A stretch of DNA of 11,401 nt from Candidatus Altimarinota bacterium (GTDB lineage Bacteria; Patescibacteriota; Gracilibacteria; UM-FILTER-43-11): assembly GCA_029934675.1 (NCBI GenBank), contig JAOZLT010000028.1, forward strand, positions 1-11,401. Direction: 5' to 3'. The position numbers and the translations under genes are program-made. The notes below the pieces were generated by a model. That model ran no database searches. It saw only the letters and a program-made list of their open reading frames with translations, and was not told the DNA's origin. Every line of letters begins with the position of its first letter. The first letter of the stretch is position 1. This document shows positions 7,201-11,401 of the stretch, in pieces.

Positions 7201-7867
7201 ATAATGGCCATATCAAATGATCACCTGAAGGACTATATTTTACGGTTCGCGATAATTTAACTTCATCTTTATATTTAATATTAAAATCACCACATACATC
7301 TGAATAATCCTTTTCCTGACCATTAGATTTAAATAATTCCTCTAATTCAGGATTCCAAAAACGCAAATTCTCATCAGCACCCCATTCATTACGCTTAATT
7401 ATCCTAACACCTGATGACGCAACCAACGGTCCACTATATAAATTTTCAGTATTCGCACTACTAATCAAATCCTTTTCAACAAAAACCAAATTTACATTTA
7501 ACACAATCTTCGCACTATCAAATCCCCCTATCTGCTTAAACTGAACAGATTTTACTGGTGAAGTAAAAAGGATTGTATCATAACCAAACCCATCATCATG
7601 TATATCAGCCTCTTTCCAAAAGCCTCCGTTTAACGGATCAAAATTCACCATCAAACCTTCAATTTCATTATCAGCCTGAATAATAACGGAATTAAAAAAT
7701 TCCTCCTCAAAAATTACATCCGAATACAATATAGAACCAAACTTCTCCAACACAACCTCATGTTCGGAATAATCTTTTGCATATGACTGCTGAAATCCAA
7801 ACATAAAAAGAATAAACCCGAAAAGTATAATGCTTAACCAACGATTAATATTTTTTTTGAAATCCAT
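4238..7867 (-). CDS. Exported peptidoglycan hydrolase: PGRP-type amidase, four Ig-like repeats, SpoIID domain
   Basis: A 1209-residue secreted fusion. Residues 1-30 are a signal peptide (lysine-rich start, hydrophobic core, SYA before KDY). Residues 31-150 are an unassigned beta-rich region. About 226-375 is an N-acetylmuramoyl-L-alanine amidase (PGRP/Amidase_2) domain: IHHT (H234), YNYIIDPLGNIYEG, GAHA and GHRDVGATSCPG (H362, C370) supply the Zn ligands. Residues 410-885 hold four Ig-like repeats of 111-123 residues. Each has N-x-G-x3-W (W440, W562, W685, W796) and PGE/PGQ turns, resembling the NBR1-type Ig domain. A Thr/Pro linker (890-918) leads to SpoIID (about 927-1209): LPLEDYMKG, ARTYARFY, YFNSDDGR, VWGW and NGHGVGLSGCGAEGMA. 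The amidase removes stem peptides; SpoIID domains cleave denuded glycan. The Glu of the usual A-S/A-E-M-P stretch is not in its standard place (GLAEASNN), so lytic activity is uncertain. It lies 87 bases after the PH-domain gene. Confidence 0.9.
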   Translation of the reverse strand: MDFKKNINRWLSIILFGFILFMFGFQQSYAKDYSEHEVVLEKFGSILYSDVIFEEEFFNSVIIQADNEIEGLMVNFDPLNGGFWKEADIHDDGFGYDTILFTSPVKSVQFKQIGGFDSAKIVLNVNLVFVEKDLISSANTENLYSGPLVASSGVRIIKRNEWGADENLRFWNPELEELFKSNGQEKDYSDVCGDFNIKYKDEVKLSRTVKYSPSGDHLIWPLSYPKKVSKFVIHHTDSELRDLTGDKRMDGRDYRAMLRAIYYYHAVTRGWGDIGYNYIIDPLGNIYEGRYGGSKVIGAHARCYNNGSVGISIIGNYETRNISEPAMNSLIKLIAQKSVLYNIDPDGYSTFRGKMMPNIIGHRDVGATSCPGKKLYASFSRIRERSSLLIRSGLFSESTLSPVTLDYNADFISSVNTVSLDPNERGKVKLKFKNIGRKTWDRNTWLHVALNNRKEARVVPIISDKAFVASDMKENKVPPGQIATFEVEFEAGYYGAREVFELAPVVNGRYKLSKSAVFIPIQVSQPRFDYRVVSKKLPNGIVFQGQKVRGTITLENIGNVKWVNYGDNPIRMGTEALRDRRSLLVKKHATRIAHLIESEVLPGEKGTFLFDLYIPSNVEGRIKERFTPLIENVHWMDDRGLSFEINVREPTHAAKIISKSVIPKMLPGEMRKIELTMKNSGDLAWDQDNMYVSVVTKGIKSFKRRLTPLTSVNPSKTVDFNFWIQAPYKEGRHRILLRPRFDDKYVKGGWVRYLIDVEKPKLRAQLISQTSRFVSIKPREEKEIEVKFKNIGNAVWRNKGRNVIHLAPTKPQDRLSKIYYEDGWENKFRAATLEENEVKPGEIGTFKFKVKPNSKGIFREYFQLVIEHVGWIDGSFVRWDFSVFDRKTVTRSTRITTVSPKTTIVKPTVKTPAIVTNPNTVVISSDIFRVRISYEDNNSQITADKNYKVYDENNKLLFSMAALNSVKLRKVLNNIHMQVGNTTKTASVVRIVPDSGGVIKIITMERRPAWNLALNDNMFRGVMEVCVVGGTTAFINELPLEDYMKGLAEASNNTLTEKQKTIAILARTYARFYMDDDNRKFPGKSYDGSDDPAIFQRYLGYGLEIRSPNFVNAVNATKDVVVTYNGELVKTPYFNSDDGRTRSAEEVWGWKHTPYLQSVDDPYCKGFSMNGHGVGLSGCGAEGMAKDGKGYEEIIKYYYQDVKVEKLDF

Positions 7868-7888
7868 TTTTATATATTTTGTATACTT

Positions 7889-7897
7889 ATTTTATCA
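7889..7897 (-). promoter_or_regulatory. Extended -10 promoter candidate for the amidase/SpoIID gene
   Basis: Read on the - strand, TGATAAAAT matches TGnTATAAT with one mismatch. Transcription would begin near 7882, about 15 bases before the ATG at 7867. No good -35 box is spaced for it, which extended -10 promoters tolerate. An alternative is TTGAAT (7902-7907) with TATACA (7880-7885) at 16 bp. No Shine-Dalgarno site precedes the ATG. Confidence 0.35.
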
Positions 7898-7917
7898 CAC
7901 AATTCAAAAAACGACAG

Positions 7918-7954
7918 GCTTAAGACTTACAACTTAAGACTTAAGACTTAATAA
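7918..7954. repeat. TTAAGAC heptamer repeats between the PH gene and the amidase/SpoIID gene
   Basis: The decamer TTAAGACTTA occurs at 7920-7929, 7934-7943 and 7941-7950; the last two are tandem TTAAGAC heptamers. The run stops right at the PH-gene stop codon (7955-7957). The same decamer occurs at 9199-9208, just before the start of the other PH gene, and at 10631-10640, across the stop of the methyltransferase gene. Five exact copies in 11 kb, all at gene borders, make a dispersed repeat family likely. Confidence 0.6.
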
Positions 7955-8521
7955 TTAGTCATTTGTATTATCACAAACATCCATTGATTGCCCCATCCGT
8001 TTCTTATGAGCCCAATCAAGTATCGTACGAGCAATACCATCAGGATCAGGAATATGATCAATAAAAAAATCAGATGCATCACCTGCAGCAGTTTGAACTG
8101 TTAGATTTCCATATTGCAAAATAGTAGGTAAAAAGCCACTTATTTCTCCAGTTGTATCTTGTATCTGTTCTAAAGGAGTTGATGTTACTGTTCGTTTTAA
8201 AAACGTAACTTGTGTAACATCAATAAGTCTATCAGAAGTTAATATAAAAATATCAAATTCCTCATCAATCCATCTAATACAAATAAAAAGAATACCATAA
8301 AGAACACACATACTAATAATTAACCCGACAGTAACACCTCGGTAAAAAAAATCAGCCAAAGGATAAGCCATAAACCAAAACATAAGGAACAAAAATGCAG
8401 GCAAAACGATTACTAGAACAAAAGCCATTACTATCTTTACATAAACAATCGGATGCTTATATATAAGCATAAGAACTTCCTCACCCTCTCGCTGACCCGG
8501 AAATCTAAATAAATTTGGCAA
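7955..8521 (-). CDS. PH-domain (YdbS/bPH2-like) membrane protein, copy 1
   Basis: A 188-residue membrane protein. Residues 7-20 (FPGQREGEEVLMLI) match the short 'GEEVL' lead-in typical of YdbS-like proteins. Two hydrophobic helices follow (about 25-51 and 60-84), then a bacterial PH-like domain (about 85-170). That domain carries the usual pattern of a strand reading LTSDRLIDVTQ, a basic turn, PLEQIQD, and a YGNLTVQTAAG strand. The domain probably faces the cytoplasm; the molecular role of this family is not established. The start is TTG at 8521. No ATG precedes residue 18, and starting there would remove the conserved lead-in. There is no visible Shine-Dalgarno site. It is the second of two paralogous genes (49 bases apart) and lies upstream of the amidase/SpoIID gene, so the three may be co-transcribed. 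Family assignment is firm; function is unknown. Confidence 0.8.
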   Translation of the reverse strand: MPNLFRFPGQREGEEVLMLIYKHPIVYVKIVMAFVLVIVLPAFLFLMFWFMAYPLADFFYRGVTVGLIISMCVLYGILFICIRWIDEEFDIFILTSDRLIDVTQVTFLKRTVTSTPLEQIQDTTGEISGFLPTILQYGNLTVQTAAGDASDFFIDHIPDPDGIARTILDWAHKKRMGQSMDVCDNTND

Positions 8522-8541
8522 AATATGAAAAATTAAATTTT

Positions 8542-8571
8542 AAATTTTTTATAACTTATCTATAAAAATTT
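8542..8571. repeat. AT-only hairpin between the two PH-domain genes
   Basis: AAATTTTTTATA (8542-8553) pairs with TATAAAAATTT (8561-8571) around a 7-base loop, with one bulged T. The 11-bp stem starts at the stop codon of the upstream PH gene and contains no G:C pair, so it is weak as RNA. It may influence expression of the downstream TTG-start gene, or be a consequence of base composition. Confidence 0.35.
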
Positions 8572-9164
8572 TAAGATACATTATTAAGTTTATCAATATC
8601 TCTTAAATAATCTATTGGCTTTGTCTTTTTTTGTAAAGTCGAGGTTTCTGTAACTCGTCTTTCCTGACGCTCAAGAATATGCTCTCGCTTCACCCTGTTC
8701 ATCTGCTCTAAATAGTAATGAGGATTAGGTACAAATAAAATTACCATAGGAGGTGCAGAAGTAGATAAAGTAATAATTAACGCACCATAATTCAAATAAT
8801 TTCTAAAAAGACCATGCGCAACAACTCCTATATCCTGAATTTTTGTTAAATCAATTGCATCATTATCATTTTTTAAAAAAACAGTCTTACGAGCAATAAT
8901 AATTCTACAATTTGTAACGATAATAACATTAAAAAAGAAGTTAAATAACTGTAGAAAAAAAGTATCAATAATAAAAATTGATGCAATAATCACCAAAAAT
9001 GCAAAAAATGCATATAAAACAGTAATCTGAAAAACAATTAAGATTATACCCAAAATCAAAAATGCGAAAAGAGCCAACAAGCCCACCGTTAAACCAAAAA
9101 TAAGAGGCTTCAAGAAATGAGTCCAATGTTTACGAAAGAAAAATTGAACCGTTTCGTATTTCAT
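8571..9164 (-). CDS. PH-domain (YdbS/bPH2-like) membrane protein, copy 2
   Basis: Same layout as its neighbour at 7955-8521. A short N-terminus (YETVQFFFRKHW) comes first, then two hydrophobic helices (about residues 18-43 and 48-74 from the chosen start). A PH-like domain follows (VTNCRIIIARKT, then DLTKIQDIGV, then YGALIITLST). A charged C-terminal tail of about 45 residues (REHILERQERR...) is absent from the other copy. The function of this family is not known; the two proteins may work as a pair. I chose the ATG at 9164 because GGAGG (9169-9173) lies 4 bases upstream and the protein then begins at the family's normal point. An in-frame ATG at 9194 would add 10 residues (MSDLESHGGV) but has no Shine-Dalgarno site. 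It is the first gene after a recognisable promoter (9242-9269) and may lead a unit running through the amidase/SpoIID gene to tsaB. Confidence 0.78.
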   Translation of the reverse strand: MKYETVQFFFRKHWTHFLKPLIFGLTVGLLALFAFLILGIILIVFQITVLYAFFAFLVIIASIFIIDTFFLQLFNFFFNVIIVTNCRIIIARKTVFLKNDNDAIDLTKIQDIGVVAHGLFRNYLNYGALIITLSTSAPPMVILFVPNPHYYLEQMNRVKREHILERQERRVTETSTLQKKTKPIDYLRDIDKLNNVS

Positions 9165-9168
9165 CACC

Positions 9169-9173
9169 CCTCC
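9169..9173 (-). promoter_or_regulatory. Shine-Dalgarno site deciding the start of the PH-domain gene
   Basis: GGAGG on the - strand, 4 bases before the ATG at 9164. It is the only strong Shine-Dalgarno match I saw before a gene here, and it favours 9164 over the in-frame ATG at 9194. The spacing is slightly short. Confidence 0.5.
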
Positions 9174-9241
9174 ATGTGACTCTAAATCACTCATAATATT
9201 AAGACTTAGATTTGAACTAAGGAAGGCGGTTAAGGACTTTT

Positions 9242-9269
9242 ATAATAGCATAAAATCTAATTAAAGCAA
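9242..9269 (-). promoter_or_regulatory. Promoter of the PH-domain / amidase-SpoIID gene group
   Basis: On the - strand there is an extended -10 box TGCTATTAT (hexamer TATTAT at 9242-9247, 5 of 6). A weak -35 box TTGCTT (9264-9269) lies 16 bp upstream. The start site would be near 9235, giving a leader of about 70 bases to the ATG at 9164. The leader contains a small CTTAG/CTAAG hairpin (9205-9221) and one TTAAGACTTA copy. Found by eye. Confidence 0.45.
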
Positions 9270-9310
9270 ATTTATTTACAAAATCTACTATAAACAATGT
9301 ACAATATCAA

Positions 9311-9338
9311 TTCAGATTTCAGATTTCACATTTCTGAT
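9311..9338. repeat. Heptamer tandem TTCAGAT and variants
   Basis: Four consecutive 7-base units: TTCAGAT, TTCAGAT, TTCACAT, TTCTGAT. Other 7-base tandems in the window are TTAAGAC (7934-7947), AATTTCG (9624-9637), ATTCATA (9403-9416) and CACCCAT (4211-4224). Confidence 0.6.
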
Positions 9339-9379
9339 TTAATTCATAATTTTTAATTCCTAATTCATAATTAAATTTC

Positions 9380-9449
9380 TACCTGTCCCACTATGACATG
9401 GAATTCATAATTCATACCTGTCCCGCAGTAGGCGTGGAACTCATAATTA
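9380..9449. repeat. 35-bp tandem repeat headed by TACCTGTCCC
   Basis: Two adjacent copies start at 9380 and 9415. Both open with TACCTGTCCC, differ in the middle (ACTATGACA against GCAGTAGGCG), and close with TGGAA(T/C)TCATAATT. The middle of copy 2 can fold as CCCGC against GCG(T)GG around an AGTAG loop. Copy 1 can form only a weaker equivalent. Conserved ends around a variable, foldable middle suggest a repeat unit rather than chance. Confidence 0.55.
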
Positions 9450-9470
9450 ATAATTACTCTACGATCATTA

Positions 9471-9612
9471 TCGAGCCCACCCTTTTGGGCAGTACATTTG
9501 ACCCAAGAACCTCCCGGAAAACAGATAACAGAATATCAATCCACCGTAAGACTCTCGGATAGCAAGTCTGGCTATTCGCCAGTCATGTCCTAGAGTGACA
9601 ACAGGATGGTGT
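9471..9612. ncRNA. GC-richer, potentially structured segment; unidentified RNA or element relic
   Basis: This stretch is clearly richer in G+C than the DNA on either side and carries several short perfect stems. These are GCCCA/TGGGC (9475-9479 with 9486-9490), AGACT/AGTCT (9549-9553 with 9565-9569), ATAGC/GCTAT (9559-9563 with 9571-9575), and CTGGC/GCCAG (9568-9572 with 9578-9582). CATGTCCT can also pair with AGGATG (about 9584-9608). Several stems share bases and so exclude each other. I recognise no tRNA, tmRNA, RNase P, SRP or 6S signature. The strand is unknown; it could be a small RNA, a leader element or the remains of a mobile repeat. Confidence 0.25.
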
Positions 9613-9672
9613 ATATAAATTTTAATTTCGAATTTCGAATAACCAATTTCCAAAAGATATCGAATGTAGAAT

Positions 9673-9789
9673 TTCTAATCTTCCAATCTTGTAATAATGA
9701 ACGAGTGTAAGCGAGAGAATGTTTGTAATCTTGTAATAGCGTAAGCGTTTGTAATCTTCTAATAGCGAAGCGTTTCTAATTTTTTAATT
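9673..9789. repeat. Octamer array TTnTAATC/TTnTAATA at the 3' end of the wecG-family gene
   Basis: Units are TTCTAATC-TTCCAATC-TTGTAATA (9673-9696), TTGTAATC-TTGTAATA (9723-9738), TTGTAATC-TTCTAATA (9749-9764) and TTCTAATT-TTTTAATT (9774-9789). The last three sets are separated by the clasps GCGTAAGCG and GCGAAGCG, giving a 25-26 base period. The final unit enters the coding end of the gene: its TAG stop is inside TTCTAATT. It is the same family as at 3403-3511. Confidence 0.65.
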
Positions 9790-10609
9790 TCTTATTCTTC
9801 TCCCTATAAACTAATTTTACAAACATAACCGTAGCATTCCAAATACGAACCACACGTCCAGGCTCACGAAAAAGCCTCCATAACCACTCCAAACCTACCT
9901 TCTGCATCCATTTAGGAGCACGTTTAATCTTCTTTGCAAAAAAATCAAATGATCCACCTACACCAATTGCTACATTAACAGATTTTAATTTAAATAAATT
10001 TCTATAAATCCAAAACTCCTGACTCGGACTTCCATACGCAACAAATAAAATATGTGGTTTTGCCTGGTTAATAAAATCACATATTTCATCCTCATCACTT
10101 TTCTCTGGTGTCCCAGCATAACAACCTACGAATTTAGCCTCTGGATATATTTTAGATAACTTCTTAATCGCTTTATCTGCCACGCCATCAGAAGCTCCTA
10201 ATAAAAAAATATTCCAACTCTTATCCTGAGAATAATCTACAATTTTTGGAAATAAATCTGAACCCGTAACCCTTTCTTTTAAGATTTTCCGTGTTTTTTT
10301 TGGAAAATATAAAATCGCAAATAAAGATTTCAGAAGCTGAAAAAAACTAAACACCTTATTTTTTAGTTTTGGACTATGTAAATAATTTGCCGCCCAAAGA
10401 ATCCCAATACCATCAGGAGTTCTTATCTCCGCCTTTTCTAAAATATTAAAAAACTTTTCATCCTTCGAAGCATTAATAATCATTTCAGGATTAACAGTAA
10501 CAATATAGCCGTTTTTATCCTCAGAAATAAATGTCTCAATTCTACTAATCACATCTTGATAAGAAAAATTATCAATTAGCACACCTGTAATGTCTACCTT
10601 TTTTTTCAT
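9776..10609 (-). CDS. WecG/TagA/CpsF family glycosyltransferase (GT26)
   Basis: This family moves an N-acetyl-hexosaminuronate or N-acetylmannosamine unit from a UDP-sugar to an undecaprenyl-linked sugar during surface-polymer synthesis, on the cytoplasmic face of the membrane. The protein has 277 residues from the chosen start. Family motifs in order: VTVNPEMI (T38, N40), TPDGIGI with the putative catalytic D66, RVTGSDLF, IFLLGA, VGCYAG, VAYGSPSQEFW, GVGGSFDFFAKKIKRAP, and the C-terminal EWLWRLFREPGR segment that in TagA helps membrane association. I place the start at the ATG at 10609. An in-frame TTG at 10618 would add three residues. GGAA five bases upstream of the ATG is a weak Shine-Dalgarno match. 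It follows the methyltransferase gene by 28 bases and is probably in the same transcript. The exact sugar cannot be told from sequence, so I give no symbol. The 3' end lies in an octamer repeat. Confidence 0.9.
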   Translation of the reverse strand: MKKKVDITGVLIDNFSYQDVISRIETFISEDKNGYIVTVNPEMIINASKDEKFFNILEKAEIRTPDGIGILWAANYLHSPKLKNKVFSFFQLLKSLFAILYFPKKTRKILKERVTGSDLFPKIVDYSQDKSWNIFLLGASDGVADKAIKKLSKIYPEAKFVGCYAGTPEKSDEDEICDFINQAKPHILFVAYGSPSQEFWIYRNLFKLKSVNVAIGVGGSFDFFAKKIKRAPKWMQKVGLEWLWRLFREPGRVVRIWNATVMFVKLVYREKNKKLKN

Positions 10610-10628
10610 AAATTCCAATTAATTCCCA

Positions 10629-10644
10629 GCTTAAGACTTACGAC
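10629..10644. repeat. TTAAGACTTA copy spanning the methyltransferase stop codon
   Basis: GCTTAAGACTTACGAC on the + strand shares GCTTAAGACTTAC with 7918-7930. On the coding strand the repeat supplies the last sense codon (TCG) and the TAA stop of the methyltransferase gene. Confidence 0.5.
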
Positions 10645-11351
10645 TTTTTCTTAATAATCAAACATATGTTAAATGACTGCCAGAATTTTACCCGAATTCC
10701 TTTACGAACAAAATAAAATTCCTTAACTTCCCATTTTGATTTCTTGAAACATTTTAAAAGCTCTCGTGGTAAAAAGGCATGATAATAACGCTTTTCTTTA
10801 TAATGCCCCCACTTAATCCATAAATCATTCCATGAATATTTTAGACCAAAATGAATAATGAAATTAAAAATAGATTTTACTAAATCTGAAAAATATTTCA
10901 ATTGAAATAAATTCCAAACAGTTAATATCAAAACACCATCTGTCTTAAGTACACGATACATCTCATCAACAGCACGTCGACGCAATCTTCGACCGGGAAT
11001 ATGATGAAAAGAAGCAATTGAAAAAATGGTATCAAAACTTTTATCAGATAAATCTAAATCAACCATATCACCAAATTCAAATCTCGCATTTGGAAAATTC
11101 TCTCGCGCCTTATTCAATAATCCAGAGCTATTATCAACACCTAAATAATCGACTTTTTTAAATTCGAATAATTCATATAATCGCCCATTACCACAACCAA
11201 GATCAAGAATCTTTGTATGTTTCTTTACATATTCTAAAAAATACTCAAATTCCAACCATTGAATTTTTCGCGTTTTATCGAATTCGCTTGCAATAGAGTT
11301 ATAAGCCTCCTTCACTTTATGCCGAATTTTATCAGAAAAATTTTTTCGCAT
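10638..11351 (-). CDS. Class I SAM-dependent methyltransferase, Trm9/ALKBH8-like
   Basis: A 237-residue Rossmann-fold methyltransferase. SAM-binding motif I is ILDLGCGNGR (residues 48-57). The acidic end of strand 2 is YLGVDNSS (D73), GDM (D95) marks motif III, and SFDTIFSIASFHHI (105-118) is motif IV. The RRLRRRAVDEMYRVLKTDGVLILTVWN stretch (two overlapping parts, about 121-147) resembles the Trm9/ALKBH8 group. Those enzymes methylate wobble-uridine side chains in tRNA in eukaryotes. Bacterial relatives are mostly uncharacterised, so the substrate here is unknown; the location beside a glycosyltransferase would also allow a sugar or lipid substrate. The C-terminal third has an aromatic-rich cap (YYHAFLPRELLKCFKKSKWEV). 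I use the ATG at 11351. An in-frame TTG at 11387 would add 12 hydrophobic residues but lies upstream of the predicted -10 box. It is the first gene of a likely two-gene unit. Confidence 0.85.
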   Translation of the reverse strand: MRKNFSDKIRHKVKEAYNSIASEFDKTRKIQWLEFEYFLEYVKKHTKILDLGCGNGRLYELFEFKKVDYLGVDNSSGLLNKARENFPNARFEFGDMVDLDLSDKSFDTIFSIASFHHIPGRRLRRRAVDEMYRVLKTDGVLILTVWNLFQLKYFSDLVKSIFNFIIHFGLKYSWNDLWIKWGHYKEKRYYHAFLPRELLKCFKKSKWEVKEFYFVRKGIRVKFWQSFNICLIIKKKS

Positions 11352-11367
11352 ATTAAAAACTAAACTT

Positions 11368-11394
11368 AGTATAATGATACAAAGCAAAAATCAA
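11368..11394 (-). promoter_or_regulatory. Promoter of the methyltransferase / wecG-family unit
   Basis: On the - strand there is a -10 box TATACT (11368-11373, 5 of 6) and a -35 box TTGATT (11389-11394, 4 of 6) with a short 15-bp spacer. Transcription would start near 11362, about 10 bases before the ATG at 11351. A 12-bp palindrome ACTAAACTTAGT (11359-11370) overlaps the -10 box and start site and could be an operator. Found by eye. Confidence 0.4.
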
Positions 11395-11401
11395 AATTTA
11401 A

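Larger units (their letters stand above)
9195..9775. other. 581-base intergenic mosaic with no convincing gene
   Basis: The largest gap in the window. From left to right it holds a promoter (9242-9269), heptamers (9311-9338), AATTCATAATT units (9341-9351, 9362-9372, 9402-9412, and a variant at 9438-9448), and a 35-bp tandem (9380-9449). A GC-richer segment follows (9471-9612), then tandem AATTTCG (9624-9637) and the octamer array (9673-9775). A 61-codon - strand frame (9468-9653) crosses several of these units. Its first codons translate AT repeat, so I do not call it a gene. Confidence 0.6.

Noticed and set aside
9165..9194. Upstream ATG (9194) as start of the PH-domain gene
   Set aside because: It has no Shine-Dalgarno site and adds ten residues outside the family pattern, whereas GGAGG precedes the ATG at 9164. 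It remains an acceptable alternative.
9471..9612. tRNA, tmRNA, RNase P, SRP or 6S RNA
   Set aside because: No CCA end, T-loop GTTCRA, tag-peptide frame, RNase P core or SRP tetraloop pattern could be found by reading either strand.
9468..9653. 61-codon - strand frame in the large intergenic region
   Set aside because: Its first third translates AT repeat units, there is no Shine-Dalgarno site, and the rest coincides with the hairpin-rich segment. A small protein cannot be fully excluded.
9195..9775. CRISPR array
   Set aside because: The repeats are 7-35 bases, degenerate and directly adjacent or with very short spacers. There is no constant repeat with unique 30-40 base spacers and no cas gene nearby.
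11352..11387. TTG at 11387 as start of the methyltransferase
   Set aside because: It is upstream of the predicted -10 box and gives a short hydrophobic extension not expected for this family.

Overview
The window is AT-rich, gene-dense bacterial DNA that most resembles the Candidate Phyla Radiation (Patescibacteria). The reasons are a large exported protein fusing a peptidoglycan amidase to a SpoIID domain, two YdbS-like PH-domain membrane proteins next to it, small weakly Shine-Dalgarno-dependent genes, and intergenic gaps built from short AT-rich repeats. I infer the phylum from overall character; no marker gene in the window fixes it. TGA ends the 836-1945 gene, so there is no sign of the UGA=Gly code of Gracilibacteria/Absconditabacteria.

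Layout. Positions 1-3292 read on the + strand: the C-terminal part of a membrane-anchored family 2 glycosyltransferase (cut by the window edge), a family 4 glycosyltransferase with its own promoter, methylglyoxal synthase (mgsA) and a patatin-like phospholipase. Positions 3513-11351 read on the - strand. In transcription order these are a Trm9-like methyltransferase, a WecG/TagA/CpsF glycosyltransferase, a 600-base intergenic region, two PH-domain membrane proteins, the 1209-residue amidase/Ig-like/SpoIID protein, and tsaB. The two blocks converge at 3293-3512.

Function. Three genes are glycosyltransferases of the kind that build cell-surface polysaccharide or glycolipid, and one is a secreted peptidoglycan remodeller, so much of the window concerns the cell envelope. 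The PH proteins, the amidase/SpoIID protein and tsaB could form one - strand transcription unit starting near 9235. The other genes are central: mgsA (DHAP to methylglyoxal), the phospholipase (lipid turnover) and tsaB (t6A37 tRNA modification).

The most distinctive signal lies between the genes. The gaps are mosaics of short tandem units: octamers TTnTAATC/TTnTAATA separated by short GC-rich clasps; heptamers TTCAGAT, AATTTCG, ATTCATA, TTAAGAC and CACCCAT; a 35-bp tandem; and paired palindromes. Several start or stop codons lie inside these units. A roughly 140-base, GC-richer, potentially structured segment (9471-9612) sits in the middle of the largest gap and has no recognised identity. 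I found no tRNA, rRNA, CRISPR array, transposase or phage gene.
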